A DNA stretch of 32,268 nucleotides from Acidimicrobiales bacterium (GCA_025455885.1 JALOLR010000023.1:1-32268), one strand, 5' to 3'; shown: positions 22,413 through 31,326, counted from the first letter of the stretch. The notes: generated by a model not told the origin, from the letters alone. A program made the numbers and translations.

Positions 22413-22458
22413 CCCCGCGTCGTTCAAGGCGGGGTGCCGAGCGGCCGATGGGACGGCC

Positions 22459-23190
22459 ATGACTCGCGCCACCCTGGCGGTCCTGCCGCCGAGCCGACTG
22501 GGCGAGCTCCTCGCCGCCGAGCGCCGGGGCTCCTCGCGGACGGTGGCCCAGATCGCCGAGGGCTCGCGGTTCACCGCCAGCGAGCTCGCGGCGATCGAGG
22601 CCGGGGATGCGACGATCGACCAGGACCGGCTCGAGGCGGTCGTCGTCGCGTACGGTCTGCGGCCCGACGACCTGCTCCCCGACCGCCACGAGGTCGTCGT
22701 CGACCTCGACCGCGGTGAGCTCCTCGTCGCCGAGCGTTCCGCAGCCCTCGACCCCGAGGCCCCCGCGCCCGACGAGGTGCTGGCGGCCTACCTGTCGCTG
22801 GTGTACGCCCTCCGCAACGCCGAGCCGGGTACACCCCTCGTGCTGCGCCGTCCGGACGTCGTCGTGCTGGCGCGGGCGCTGCGCCTCGCCGAGCCCGACG
22901 TCGAGTCCCGCCTCGTCGGGCTCATGGAGGAGCCCTCCCCGGCCGTCGAGGAGCTGCATCGCTCGCTGCGTCGTCGTCTCGCCGTTCCGGTGATCGGTGC
23001 GGCCGTGGCCGTCGTGGCGGTCGTCGGGATCGTCCTCGTCGTCCAGCGCGACGACGAGGCGCCCACGGCCCCCGCACCGACCACCCGTCCGGGTGCCGTC
23101 GAGTCACCGATCGACCCCGAGGTGTCCCTTCTCCCGCCCGTCTCGGTGACCCGGGAGAGCCCGCCGGGCGCCGGGGCCCCCGCCCCCTGA
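22459..23190 (+). CDS. Membrane-anchored helix-turn-helix protein (RodZ-like plan)
   Basis: A 243-residue protein. Residues 12-72 form an XRE-type helix-turn-helix (RLGELLAAERRGSSRTVAQIAEGS...FTASELAAIEAGD). Residues 100-170 are helical, a single membrane helix runs from about 175 to 195, and the last ~45 residues are a Pro/Ser-rich extracellular tail. This order, HTH inside, one helix, short outer tail, is that of RodZ and of membrane-bound regulators. RodZ ties MreB to the envelope; here no MreB gene is nearby, so the role is open. It follows the GT2 gene by 46 bp on the same strand. ATG 22459 starts just in front of the HTH. Confidence 0.8.
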   Translation: MTRATLAVLPPSRLGELLAAERRGSSRTVAQIAEGSRFTASELAAIEAGDATIDQDRLEAVVVAYGLRPDDLLPDRHEVVVDLDRGELLVAERSAALDPEAPAPDEVLAAYLSLVYALRNAEPGTPLVLRRPDVVVLARALRLAEPDVESRLVGLMEEPSPAVEELHRSLRRRLAVPVIGAAVAVVAVVGIVLVVQRDDEAPTAPAPTTRPGAVESPIDPEVSLLPPVSVTRESPPGAGAPAP

Positions 23191-23257
23191 GTCCGGGAGC
23201 GGCGGCGGCCCCGCCGGTTCCCGCCCGGGGCGGGCCGGGACGCGCCATGCTGTGACC

Positions 23258-23740
23258 ATGCGCGACTGGTTGGTGGCCGGGGCGGTCATCGAGGGCCCCG
23301 ACGGCCTGTTGCTGGTGCGCAACCGTCGCGGTGACGGCCGTGTCGACTGGAGCCCTCCCGGCGGGGTCGTCGACCCGGGTGAGACCGTGGTCGAGGGCCT
23401 CACCCGTGAGGTCGCGGAGGAGACCGGGCTCGTCGTGCGGGAGTGGAGCCCCTTGCTCTACGAGATCGAGGCCGAGGCCCCCGACATGGGCTGGAGGCTC
23501 CGCGTCGAGGCCTACCGGGCGGTGGCCTGGGAGGGCGTGCTCACCGTCGACGACCCCGACGGGATCGTCGACGACGTCCGATGGGTGCCGGCGCCGCGGT
23601 GCGCCCACCACCTCGAGGGCGGCCCTCCCTGGGTCGCCGACCCGCTCCACGAGTGGCTCGCCGCGCCGTGGCCCGGTCGGCGCAGCTACGGCTACCGGGT
23701 GCTCGGCCGGACGGGCGCGTTGGAGGTCACCCGGCTGTGA
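23258..23740 (+). CDS. NUDIX hydrolase
   Basis: A 160-residue NUDIX-fold hydrolase. The NUDIX box is complete, G-x5-E-x7-REVAEETG-L (about residues 36-58), with the Glu residues that hold Mg. It cleaves a nucleoside diphosphate linked to some group X; the substrate cannot be told. ATG 23258 has CATGCT six bases upstream, a weaker version of the leaderless pattern; GTG 23252 would overlap it. Its TGA overlaps the dinB GTG by 4 bases, so it is cotranscribed with the error-prone polymerase. Cleaning of damaged nucleotides (MutT-like) would fit this pairing but is inference. Confidence 0.9.
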   Translation: MRDWLVAGAVIEGPDGLLLVRNRRGDGRVDWSPPGGVVDPGETVVEGLTREVAEETGLVVREWSPLLYEIEAEAPDMGWRLRVEAYRAVAWEGVLTVDDPDGIVDDVRWVPAPRCAHHLEGGPPWVADPLHEWLAAPWPGRRSYGYRVLGRTGALEVTRL

Positions 23741-25002
23741 GCCACCGGGACCACCCGACGATCATCCACGTCGACATGGACGCCTTCTTCGTCGCCGTGG
23801 AGCGCCTCGACCGGCCCGAGCTGCGGGGGCGGCCCGTCGTCGTCGGCGGGGACGGCCCCCGTGGCGTGGTGGCGGCGGCGTCGTACGAGGCCAGGGCGTT
23901 CGGGATCCACTCGGCGATGCCCTCCTCGCAGGCCCGGCGACGGTGTCCGCATGCGGTGTTCGTCGCCGGTCGTCACGACCGCTACGCCGAGGTGAGCGGC
24001 CGCGTGATGGGGATCTTCGCCGACGTGACCCCGCTCGTGGAGCCGCTCTCCCTCGACGAGGCCTTCCTCGACGTCGAGGGGTCCGAGCGGCGCATGGGCC
24101 CCGCGCCGGCCATCGCCGAGCACCTCCGCAGGCGCGTGCTGGTCGAGGAGGGGCTCACCTGCTCCGCGGGGGTCGCCACGACCAAGTTCGTGGCCAAGCT
24201 GGCCTCCCAGGCGGCCAAGCCGCGGGCCTCCGAGTCCGGACCGTTGCCGGGCGCGGGGGTCCGGGTCGTTCCCGGTGACGAGACGCTCGAGTTCCTGCAC
24301 CCGTTGCCGGTGTCGGCGTTGTGGGGGGTCGGCCCCGCCACCCTCACCCGGATGGAGCGGCTCGGCGTCACCTCCGTGGGCGACCTCGCCCGCCTCGACG
24401 TCGAGGTCGTCGTGGCGGCCCTCGGGCGTGCCCAGGGCCGCCACCTGCACGACCTGGCCAACGGTCGCGATCCCCGGCCGGTGGTACCGGCCCGGCGCCC
24501 GAAGTCGGTCGGCCACGAGCAGACCTACGCCCGTGACCTGCACCGACGCGCCGACGTCGCCCGGGAGCTCACCGGCCTCAGCGACGCTGTCGCCGCCCGG
24601 TTGCGACGCCACCGCCTCGCCGGTCGCACCGTCACCCTCAAGGTTCGATTCGGCGACTTCCGGACCATCACCCGCTCGGTGACCAGCACGGCCCCCCTCG
24701 ACGAGGGCCCGGCGGTGCTGCGGTCGGTCCGGGAGCTGCTCGAGGAGGTCGACACCAGCCAGGGGGTCCGCCTCCTCGGGGTCTCGGTCAGCGGGCTCAC
24801 CGAGGGCGGCGTCCGCCAGCTGACCCTCGACGACGCCGACGGCCGACAGGGGTGGGCCGGCGCCAGTCGGACCGTCGACGAGATCCGCGAGCGCTTCGGC
24901 GCCGACGCCATCGGTCCGGCGGCGACGGTCGGGACCGATGGTCTCGACGTCAAGGGTCGCCACCGAAGGCAGTGGGGTCCCGCGGCCGACGACCCGATCT
25001 GA
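23737..25002 (+). CDS. dinB: DNA polymerase IV
   Basis: A 421-residue Y-family polymerase for copying past DNA damage. Seen: the first metal Asp in HVDMDAFFVAVE (D13), the steric-gate region FF (17-18), SYEAR (49-53), the catalytic LSLDEAFLDV (D107-E108), CSAGVATTKFVAKLAS, and the helix-hairpin-helix LWGVGPATLTRMERLGV. The little-finger domain ends with RQLTLDD, near but not equal to the QL(S/D)LF sliding-clamp motif. GTG 23737 overlaps the NUDIX stop (GTGA). The C-terminal ~45 residues after the clamp-like motif are polar. DUF3040 follows after 172 bp, a neighbourhood common in actinobacteria. Confidence 0.95.
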   Translation: MSHRDHPTIIHVDMDAFFVAVERLDRPELRGRPVVVGGDGPRGVVAAASYEARAFGIHSAMPSSQARRRCPHAVFVAGRHDRYAEVSGRVMGIFADVTPLVEPLSLDEAFLDVEGSERRMGPAPAIAEHLRRRVLVEEGLTCSAGVATTKFVAKLASQAAKPRASESGPLPGAGVRVVPGDETLEFLHPLPVSALWGVGPATLTRMERLGVTSVGDLARLDVEVVVAALGRAQGRHLHDLANGRDPRPVVPARRPKSVGHEQTYARDLHRRADVARELTGLSDAVAARLRRHRLAGRTVTLKVRFGDFRTITRSVTSTAPLDEGPAVLRSVRELLEEVDTSQGVRLLGVSVSGLTEGGVRQLTLDDADGRQGWAGASRTVDEIRERFGADAIGPAATVGTDGLDVKGRHRRQWGPAADDPI

Positions 25003-25174
25003 TCGGCCCGGACGTCATCCGGGCGTCGGATGCCGTCCATCTCGAATTCGGCCGCCTGCGTTGTGGAACACGACGATTGGTGGGAAGATGGATTACCAGG
25101 GATCGAACCGGTGGACGGGACACGGCCTGTCGCTCCGACACCGGACCGAGAGCCAGTAGTGAAGGGGTGGACAG

Positions 25175-25552
25175 GTGCCGCTATCCGAGGACGAACAGCG
25201 AATCCTCAGCGAGATCGAGCAGCAGCTCTACCAGTCCGACCCCGCGCTCGCCCGTGACATCGCCGACACCACCGTCTACACCCACGCCTACCGCAACCTG
25301 AAGTGGTCGTTCCTCGGGTTCGTCGTCGGCCTGGTCGGGATGATCCTGGCGCTCGGGACGCACTTCCTGTTGTCGTTCGCAGGGTTCGTCGTGATGCTCG
25401 TCTCGGCCCTGGCCGCCGAGCGCAACGCCCGTCGCCTGGGCAAGGCCGGGATGCAGCAGATGACCCAGTCGATGAAGGCCGCCGGTCTGCGCGACGCGCT
25501 GGGCAACACCAGCTCGCGTCTCAAGGACCGGATGAAGCGCGACGACGAGTAG
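25175..25552 (+). CDS. DUF3040 membrane protein
   Basis: A 125-residue member of DUF3040, a small actinobacterial membrane protein family of unknown role. Typical start MPLSEDEQRILSEIEQQL, then a polar helix, a hydrophobic hairpin (about 46-88, two passes) and a charged C-terminus. The opening LSE(D/H)EQ(R)xLxxIE pattern is the family signature. GTG 25175 follows AAGGGG at a good distance. It has a 172-bp upstream region of unusually mixed base composition and a hairpin 15 bp after the stop. In many actinobacteria it lies near dinB and the division cluster. Confidence 0.92.
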   Translation: MPLSEDEQRILSEIEQQLYQSDPALARDIADTTVYTHAYRNLKWSFLGFVVGLVGMILALGTHFLLSFAGFVVMLVSALAAERNARRLGKAGMQQMTQSMKAAGLRDALGNTSSRLKDRMKRDDE

Positions 25553-25567
25553 CCACGGCCGCGGGGT

Positions 25568-25586
25568 GACGGGCGTGGTGCCCGTC
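25568..25586. terminator. Hairpin between converging DUF3040 and transglutaminase genes
   Basis: GACGGGC / GCCCGTC, 7-bp perfect stem with a 5-base loop, 15 bp after the DUF3040 stop and 94 bp from the stop of the converging gene. May serve both strands. Confidence 0.5.
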
Positions 25587-25680
25587 GCCGATCGCGTCGA
25601 CCCACCCCCGGGCGGGACCGCTCGTCGACCGGGCGTGGTCCGTACGGCCTCACGGCGGCGGCGGTCCCCGTCCTGCTCGG

Positions 25681-28104
25681 TCAGTCGTGTGGCCGGTCGA
25701 CCCGGTGACGGGTGTGGTCGCCGGACCTGCGCAGCGACCTCGGGTCGAGCGCGACCAGCAGGCGGCGCCACCACGGGACCCTCGCCACCACGGCGTCGAT
25801 GAGCGCGTCGGCGTCGGCCCGCGCCCGGACGGCGGTGGCCGCATCGAGGCCGCCGGGCCCGTAGGCCGCCAGGTCGGCGGCGCCGGCCAGGTCGCGCACG
25901 GCCGACGCCTGTTCGGGGAGTGCCGCCCCGACGCGGGTCGCGACCTCGGCGTGGGTCTCGTCGGGCCGGGGCGCCAGCCGGAGGAGACCGAGGCGTTCAC
26001 CGGCGTCGGACCACGCCACGGCCACCTCGGCGGGAGGCGACCCTGCTGCCGCCCGCCGGCGTCGGTGCCGGCGGCGGGTGCGGGTCCCGGTGACCAGGGC
26101 GCCGTAGCCGGCGGCTGCGACCGCCAGCAGGACGGCCCCCGCCGCCGCCGTGGTGATCCAGGTCCCTCCGCCGCCGCCCGGGAGGGCCCCGCCGCCGGAG
26201 CTGTCGAGCAGCTCCGACGCCTGTTCGTCGGCGGGCTGGTCGGGGTCGGAGGGTGCGGTGGTCGTGGGAGCGGCCTCGGTCGTCGACGGTGACGCCTCGG
26301 CTCCCGACGGCCCCGACTCCTGCGAGGGGCGCTCGCCGGTGTAGCTCTCGCCGGTCGGCGAACCCCGCCCGGGCGTGGGCTCGAAGGCCACCCACCCGTA
26401 GGCGCCGAGGTGCACCTCCGGCCAGGCGTGCGCGTTGCGACCCCGGACCTGGAAGACCTCGGGATCCTCGGGGTCGGGGTCACCCCAGGTGAAGCCGACC
26501 GCCACCCGGGCGGGGAGCCCGATCGAGCGGGCCATGGCCGCGAACGTGCCGGCGAACTGCTCGCAGTACCCCCGTCGGGTCTCGAGGAACGACTCGATGG
26601 CGTCCTCGCCGTGCCCGGAGTCGATGTCGAGGTCGTAGACGAAACCGCCCGTGTCGCGGAAGAAGCCCTGCAGGGCCAACGCCTGGTCGTACGCCGTGTC
26701 GGCGCCGGCGACGACCTCACGGGCGAGGTCACGGACCGAGTCGCTGAAGTCCGACGGGAGCTCGACCATCGGGGCCAGGTCAGGGGTGACGGTCGGGTCG
26801 GCGGAGCGGAGCTGCTCGGGGCTCAGGTCGATGATCGCCGAGCGCACCGAGTACGACGCCCCGTCGGCGCTGGATGCCTCGGGGTCGACGATGAGCGTCG
26901 ACGTCTCCTCCTGGTAGCGGATCGGGACCGACGAGTCCACGGCGAGGGGCTGGAAGGCTGCCGGCAACCACAGCGTCGACAGGTTCTGGATCAGGAACTC
27001 CTGGTCGAGCACCTCGGTGGACCGGCTGGGAAAGCGCATGTCGGTCGGCAGGGGTCCGGCGATCTGCTGGTAGGAGCCGTCGGAACGCCAGATGCTCCCG
27101 TCGAAGTCGTCGAGCGCGGTCATCCGCCAGTACGACGGCGCCTCGCTCCGGACCTGGAACACCTCGGTGTCGCTGCGCTCGACGAGGCGGCTGCGGATGT
27201 CGACGAGCGGGCTCACCGTGACCCGCCCCGAGTCGTCCTCGCCGCCCCGCCAGTCGACGATGGCCGTCTCGTCGACCCCGGGGAGGCGCGGGCCGACGAC
27301 GGCCCCGACCAGGAGCGCCACCACGCCGAGCGCCAGCCCCACCCGCAGGAGCGCCGAACCGCCGGCCGCCCGGGCCGACGTGACCCATCCGCTGCTGCGC
27401 TCGAGCCGGGCCACCCGGTGCACGAGGACGAACACCAGGCAGGCCGCCACGTAGAGGACCACGCTCGGGATCCGCTGCCGCTCGCTGGCCAGGAGGGTGG
27501 CGAACACGAAGAGGGTGAGCGACGGGACGAGGGCGTCGCGGGTGGACCACATCCGGAACGCCGCCCAGTCGGCGAGGAACGCCCCCACCCCGACGGCCAC
27601 TGCGCCAGCGAGCACGAACCCGGTGAGCGCCGGGGCCGGCGCCACGAGCTCGCGGAACGCCGTCCACGACCGGTCCGCCTCGGCAGTGACCGCGTCGAGC
27701 GTCGACGGGGTGGGGAGCAGCGCGAACGTCGTCTCGCGGAAGAACAGCCAGGTGGCGGCGAGCGCCCAGCCGCCGGCGACGGCGAGGAACGACAGCGCCA
27801 CCCCCACGCCCCGTCGACGCAGCAGCGCGGTGGCGAGGTGGACACCGGCGGCCAGCGTGAGCAGGGGCCAGAGGAAGCCGAGGGTCTCGAAGATCCTCGA
27901 GAACCCGTAGATCGCCGTGAAGGTGAGCCCGGCCAACGCCACCTCGGCGTGGAGCAGGTGTGGGGGCCGGTCGGACGGCGAGCGACGTCGCCGCGGTGGA
28001 CGGGTGCCCCCGAACTGCTCGGCCCGCGCCTCGGCGGGGGGTGTGAGGTCGGGGGTCGGCGGTCGTGCCGCCGGCGGTCCGGGTGGGGGAGCGGTGACCG
28101 TCAC
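25681..28104 (-). CDS. Transglutaminase-like membrane protein (TgpA/DUF4129 type)
   Basis: An 807-residue protein. Order: polar Pro-rich N-terminus (1-52), about seven membrane helices (53-275), an outer domain, a transglutaminase-like core with C514 (RRGYCEQFAGTF), H559 (NAHAWPEV) and E575 in FEPTPG where many relatives have Asp, a Ser/Thr/Pro-rich linker (590-645), one more membrane helix (648-672) and a cytoplasmic DUF4129-like tail. Family members act outside the membrane, possibly on cell-wall peptides. The GTG start overlaps the DUF58 stop by GTGA. Last gene of moxR-DUF58-tgpA, a common three-gene set. Confidence 0.92.
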   Translation of the reverse strand: MTVTAPPPGPPAARPPTPDLTPPAEARAEQFGGTRPPRRRRSPSDRPPHLLHAEVALAGLTFTAIYGFSRIFETLGFLWPLLTLAAGVHLATALLRRRGVGVALSFLAVAGGWALAATWLFFRETTFALLPTPSTLDAVTAEADRSWTAFRELVAPAPALTGFVLAGAVAVGVGAFLADWAAFRMWSTRDALVPSLTLFVFATLLASERQRIPSVVLYVAACLVFVLVHRVARLERSSGWVTSARAAGGSALLRVGLALGVVALLVGAVVGPRLPGVDETAIVDWRGGEDDSGRVTVSPLVDIRSRLVERSDTEVFQVRSEAPSYWRMTALDDFDGSIWRSDGSYQQIAGPLPTDMRFPSRSTEVLDQEFLIQNLSTLWLPAAFQPLAVDSSVPIRYQEETSTLIVDPEASSADGASYSVRSAIIDLSPEQLRSADPTVTPDLAPMVELPSDFSDSVRDLAREVVAGADTAYDQALALQGFFRDTGGFVYDLDIDSGHGEDAIESFLETRRGYCEQFAGTFAAMARSIGLPARVAVGFTWGDPDPEDPEVFQVRGRNAHAWPEVHLGAYGWVAFEPTPGRGSPTGESYTGERPSQESGPSGAEASPSTTEAAPTTTAPSDPDQPADEQASELLDSSGGGALPGGGGGTWITTAAAGAVLLAVAAAGYGALVTGTRTRRRHRRRRAAAGSPPAEVAVAWSDAGERLGLLRLAPRPDETHAEVATRVGAALPEQASAVRDLAGAADLAAYGPGGLDAATAVRARADADALIDAVVARVPWWRRLLVALDPRSLRRSGDHTRHRVDRPHD

Positions 28105-29309
28105 GGCGCCGCCCTCCCGACCGTTGCCGGGTTGCGCCGGGCCGACATCGCCAACGCGGTCGTCCACGCCCTCGGGAACGGGGTGCCGGGCGGCACCTCG
28201 ATGTTCCACCCGTCGGTGCCGCCGGTGACACCGGTCGTCGTGGTGTGGGCCTCGCCGGTGAACGACACGACCCTGAACGAGCCGTAGCGCCGACCGAGGC
28301 GTTGCAGGCGGTCCCGGTCGTCGTCGGTGAGCCCTCCGCCGATCACCACCAGCGCCCCGCCGGTCGCCCCCGCACCCAGGGCGTCGACGGCTCGGCCGAA
28401 GGCCGAGTCGTCGGTGGAGGGGATGCACGCGAGGTGCTCGAGGAGGGTCTCGGCGTGACCGTGCCCGGCGGCGAACCCCGAGTCGGCGCCGGCGGTGGTG
28501 ACGAGGCGCAGGAGGTCCTGGCGACGGGCGCCGGCGACCACGAGGCTGGCGGCGGCCGAGACCGCCCGCTCGAGGGTCTCGGCGTCGTGGCGCGACGCCC
28601 GGACGTCGAGGAGCAGGGTCGCCCTCCCCTGCCAGGGCAGCTCGTCCTGGCGGATGAGGAGGTCGTCGTTGCGGGCCGTCGACGGCCAGTGGACCCGACG
28701 CAGGTCGTCGCCGATGACGTAGGGCCGCAGCGCGTAGAAGTCCTCGCCGCTGCGTCCGAGCGCGTTCGGGTGCTCGGCCCCCGCCATGGGGTCGTTGCCC
28801 GAGCTGAGCGGGATCGCCGGGACGTGCTCGACGAGCGGGTAGACGATGAGTTCGGAGACCCCGGTCGCCGGGAGGACGAGCCGCGACAGCCCGAGCGGGT
28901 CGGCCACCTCGACCTCGAGCGGTCCGATGGCGACCACCCCCCGCCGTTCGGTCGGGAACCGGTACGCGGCGCGGGCCGTGGCGCCGCTGGCCAACGGGTT
29001 CACGACCAGCAGGGCCCCACGGGTACCGGACACCCGGTCGCGCAGGGTGAGCAGGGGCGACGGCCGGGTGCCCCGGTTCGTGACCAGGAGGTCGATCCGC
29101 GAGGGGTTGCCGGCGTGCACGCGCTCGGGGTGCAGTTCGCGGCTCACCTCCACGGACAGCCGGGTCACGGCCAGCCAGACCACTGACACCACCAGCAGTG
29201 CGGCGAGCACGCTGCCCGCCACGTAGCCCTCGACGAACCCGAGGACCCGCCCGCCGATCAACAGCGCGGCTGCGCCGGCCCCGGTGAGCCAGCCCCGACG
29301 GGTGAGCAC
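28101..29309 (-). CDS. DUF58 membrane protein
   Basis: A 402-residue protein: two membrane helices near the N-terminus (about 9-27 and 29-50), a beta-rich region (50-170) and the DUF58 domain with the hallmark GEDFYALRPYVIGDDLRRVHWPSTAR (about residues 187-212), followed by a von Willebrand-A-like fold (RATLLLDVRAS). Members work with MoxR ATPases, probably as their membrane partner or substrate. The GTG start is 4 bp after the moxR stop and the TGA overlaps the transglutaminase start. Confidence 0.92.
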   Translation of the reverse strand: MLTRRGWLTGAGAAALLIGGRVLGFVEGYVAGSVLAALLVVSVVWLAVTRLSVEVSRELHPERVHAGNPSRIDLLVTNRGTRPSPLLTLRDRVSGTRGALLVVNPLASGATARAAYRFPTERRGVVAIGPLEVEVADPLGLSRLVLPATGVSELIVYPLVEHVPAIPLSSGNDPMAGAEHPNALGRSGEDFYALRPYVIGDDLRRVHWPSTARNDDLLIRQDELPWQGRATLLLDVRASRHDAETLERAVSAAASLVVAGARRQDLLRLVTTAGADSGFAAGHGHAETLLEHLACIPSTDDSAFGRAVDALGAGATGGALVVIGGGLTDDDRDRLQRLGRRYGSFRVVSFTGEAHTTTTGVTGGTDGWNIEVPPGTPFPRAWTTALAMSARRNPATVGRAAP

Positions 29310-29313
29310 GGCC

Positions 29314-30282
29314 TCAGCCAGCGGTCGGGACGGGGACCGTGGCCATCGCCTCTCGGAGGGCGTCGGCCGCCGTGACGCCCTGGAGCTGGGCGTCGGGCGT
29401 CACCGCCAGGCGGTGCACGAGGGCGGGCTCGGCGAGGGCCTTCACGTCGTCGGGGACGACGAACCCGCGGCCCTGCGCGGCGGCGCGGGCCCGCGACACC
29501 CGCAGCAGCGAGAGCGTCGCCCGGGGGGACATCCCGAGCTCGAGGAGCGGGTGGTGGCGGGTCGCCTCGGCCACGTCGACGAGGTAGCCCTTGATGGCAT
29601 CGGAGGCGTGGACGGTGCGCGTGGCGGCGATGAGGCCCTGCACGTCGGCCGCCGTCGCGACCGGGCTCAGCCGGGCCAGGGGGGTGGCGTCACCGTGCGT
29701 CTCGAGGACCTGGAGCTCGGCCGCCCGGCTCGGGTAGCCGATGCTGGCCTGCAGCAGGAAGCGGTCGAGCTGGCTCTCGGGCAGGGGGTAGGTGCCTTCG
29801 TGCTCGATCGGGTTCTGGGTGGCGATGACCATGAACGGCGGCCCGAGCGGGTACGTCGTCGAATCGACGGTGACCTGGTTCTCGGCCATCGCCTCGAGGA
29901 GGGCGGACTGGGTCTTGGGCGACGCCCGGTTGAGCTCGTCGCCGAGCACGATCGACGAGAACACGGCCCCGGGGCGGAAGACGAACTCCCCGCTCGATCG
30001 GTTCCACACGGTCACGCCGACCACGTCGGAGGGCAACAGGTCGGGCGTGAACTGGATGCGCCCGAAGCTGCAGTCGATCGACGCCGCGAGGGCCTTGGCC
30101 AGCGTGGTCTTGCCGACGCCGGGCACGTCCTCGAGGAGCAGGTGTCCCTCGGCGACCAGGCACAGCACGGCGAGCTCGACGACATCGGGCTTGCCCTGGA
30201 TGGCCCGCTGCACCGAGTCGGTGATGGCGCCGAACAGCGCCGGGAAGGTCGCGGTGCGCACGCCTTCTTCCTGCGTGACCAA
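29314..30282 (-). CDS. MoxR-family AAA+ ATPase
   Basis: A 322-residue AAA+ chaperone-like ATPase. Walker A is EDVPGVGKTT (51-60), Walker B and the following helix read LGDELNRASPKTQSALLEAM, sensor 1 lies in ATQNPIEHEGTYPLPESQLDRF, and the C-terminal lid is present. MoxR proteins help assemble or activate neighbouring DUF58/VWA proteins. TTG 30282 is chosen as start because AGAGGAG lies at proper distance before it; GTG 30261 inside would cut only seven residues, and the longer frame to 30342 reads low-complexity Arg/Pro sequence. First gene of the operon; divergent from the second ROK gene. Confidence 0.92.
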   Translation of the reverse strand: MVTQEEGVRTATFPALFGAITDSVQRAIQGKPDVVELAVLCLVAEGHLLLEDVPGVGKTTLAKALAASIDCSFGRIQFTPDLLPSDVVGVTVWNRSSGEFVFRPGAVFSSIVLGDELNRASPKTQSALLEAMAENQVTVDSTTYPLGPPFMVIATQNPIEHEGTYPLPESQLDRFLLQASIGYPSRAAELQVLETHGDATPLARLSPVATAADVQGLIAATRTVHASDAIKGYLVDVAEATRHHPLLELGMSPRATLSLLRVSRARAAAQGRGFVVPDDVKALAEPALVHRLAVTPDAQLQGVTAADALREAMATVPVPTAG

Positions 30283-30403
30283 GACGGGCTCCTCTCGGCG
30301 GATCCGGCGAGTGGACGGGGAGGGGGGACGCCCGCGGCCCACGCCACCGGCCCGGTCAGGCTAGGCCGACGAGGTCGGATCGGTGCGGTCGGGCCGCCCT
30401 CGC

Positions 30404-30409
30404 TAGCGT
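30404..30409 (+). promoter_or_regulatory. -10 box TAGCGT, leaderless start
   Basis: TAGCGT, seven bases, then the GTG at 30417. Confidence 0.5.
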
Positions 30410-30416
30410 CGCCCCG

Positions 30417-31319
30417 GTGAGCGACGTGGTGCAGCCCCCGGCGAGCGGCGTCTGCCTGGCTGTCGACATCGGGGGGACCAAGCTCGCCGCCGGCCTCGTG
30501 GCCGCCGACGGGACGGTGCTGGCCCGTGAACGACGGCCCACCCCCGCGGTCGGCGACCCCGAGGCGCTGTTCGCCGCGCTGGCCGCGATCGTCGTTCCGT
30601 TGCTGGCCTCCGCGGACACGGTGGCCGTGGTCGGCGTGGGCTGCGGCGGTCCGATGACCGCCGGCGGCGAGACCGTCTCCCCGCTCAACATCCCGGCCTG
30701 GCGGGGCTTCCCGCTGCGGTCGCGCCTCGCCGGGCTGACCGCCCGGCCGACCCACGTCGACAACGACGCGAAGGCGCTGGCACTCGGCGAGGGGTGGAGG
30801 GGCGCGGCGGCCGGCGAGCGGGACTTCCTCGCCATGGTCGTCTCCACGGGTGTCGGCGGCGGGATCGTCCTCGACGGCAGGTTGCTCGACGGTGCCGACG
30901 GCAACGCAGGCCACATCGGCCACGTCATCGTCGTCCCCGACGGGCGTCCCTGCGCCTGCGGCGCCCGCGGATGCCTGGAGGCCGAGGCGTCCGGGACGGC
31001 CATCGCCGCGTTGACCGGGCGGCCCGCCGCGGAGGCTGCGCCCGACGTCATCGCCCGCAGCGGGATGCTGGTGGGGCGGGCGGTGGCGTCGGTGGCCAAC
31101 CTGCTCGACCTGCGACTGGCCCTCGTGGCCGGTTCGGTGGCGTTGGGGTTCGGGGCACCGTTCTTCGCTGCGGCCCAGGACGAGCTCGACCGTCGAGCGC
31201 GCATCGGGTTCGCCCGAGGCGCCCGTGTGCGGCCCGCCGGCCTCGGCGCCGACGGTCCCCTCGTCGGCGCGGCCGCCGTGGGGTGGCGGGGCCTCGCCGG
31301 GGACGGGCCCACCGCCTGA
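30417..31319 (+). CDS. ROK-family protein, shortened
   Basis: A 300-residue ROK protein: phosphate loop VDIGGTK (16-22), catalytic DND (115-117), zinc site H166...C179-x-C181-G-x2-G-C186-x-E188. After the zinc site it is about 25-30 residues shorter than the ROK kinase at 13694: the helices that normally follow AxSG are mostly gone (SGTAIAALTGRPAAEAAP leads straight to the last domain), and the usual GG in the ATP-side strand reads VAGSVA. The core residues remain, so it may still be a sugar kinase, perhaps for an amino sugar or ManNAc, but substrate is open. No HTH, so not a repressor of the NagC type. GTG start set by the -10 box. Divergent from moxR; the next gene follows after 19 bp. Confidence 0.87.
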   Translation: MSDVVQPPASGVCLAVDIGGTKLAAGLVAADGTVLARERRPTPAVGDPEALFAALAAIVVPLLASADTVAVVGVGCGGPMTAGGETVSPLNIPAWRGFPLRSRLAGLTARPTHVDNDAKALALGEGWRGAAAGERDFLAMVVSTGVGGGIVLDGRLLDGADGNAGHIGHVIVVPDGRPCACGARGCLEAEASGTAIAALTGRPAAEAAPDVIARSGMLVGRAVASVANLLDLRLALVAGSVALGFGAPFFAAAQDELDRRARIGFARGARVRPAGLGADGPLVGAAAVGWRGLAGDGPTA

Positions 31320-31326
31320 CGGCCCG

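Noticed and set aside
25099-25109. Minus-strand GGTTCGATCCC, like a tRNA T-loop
   Set aside because: Flanking bases form no T-stem, and no acceptor, anticodon or D-arm can be drawn around it.
25088-25159. Possible 23-codon leader peptide before DUF3040
   Set aside because: No ribosome-binding site, no repeated regulatory codons, and its ATG overlaps the presumed -10 region.
24938-25159. 73-codon open frame between dinB and DUF3040
   Set aside because: Overlaps the dinB end, no start signal, no recognisable composition.
26410-28287. Plus-strand open frame of 625 codons
   Set aside because: Antisense to the transglutaminase-like gene, whose motifs are unmistakable; composition is shadow-like.
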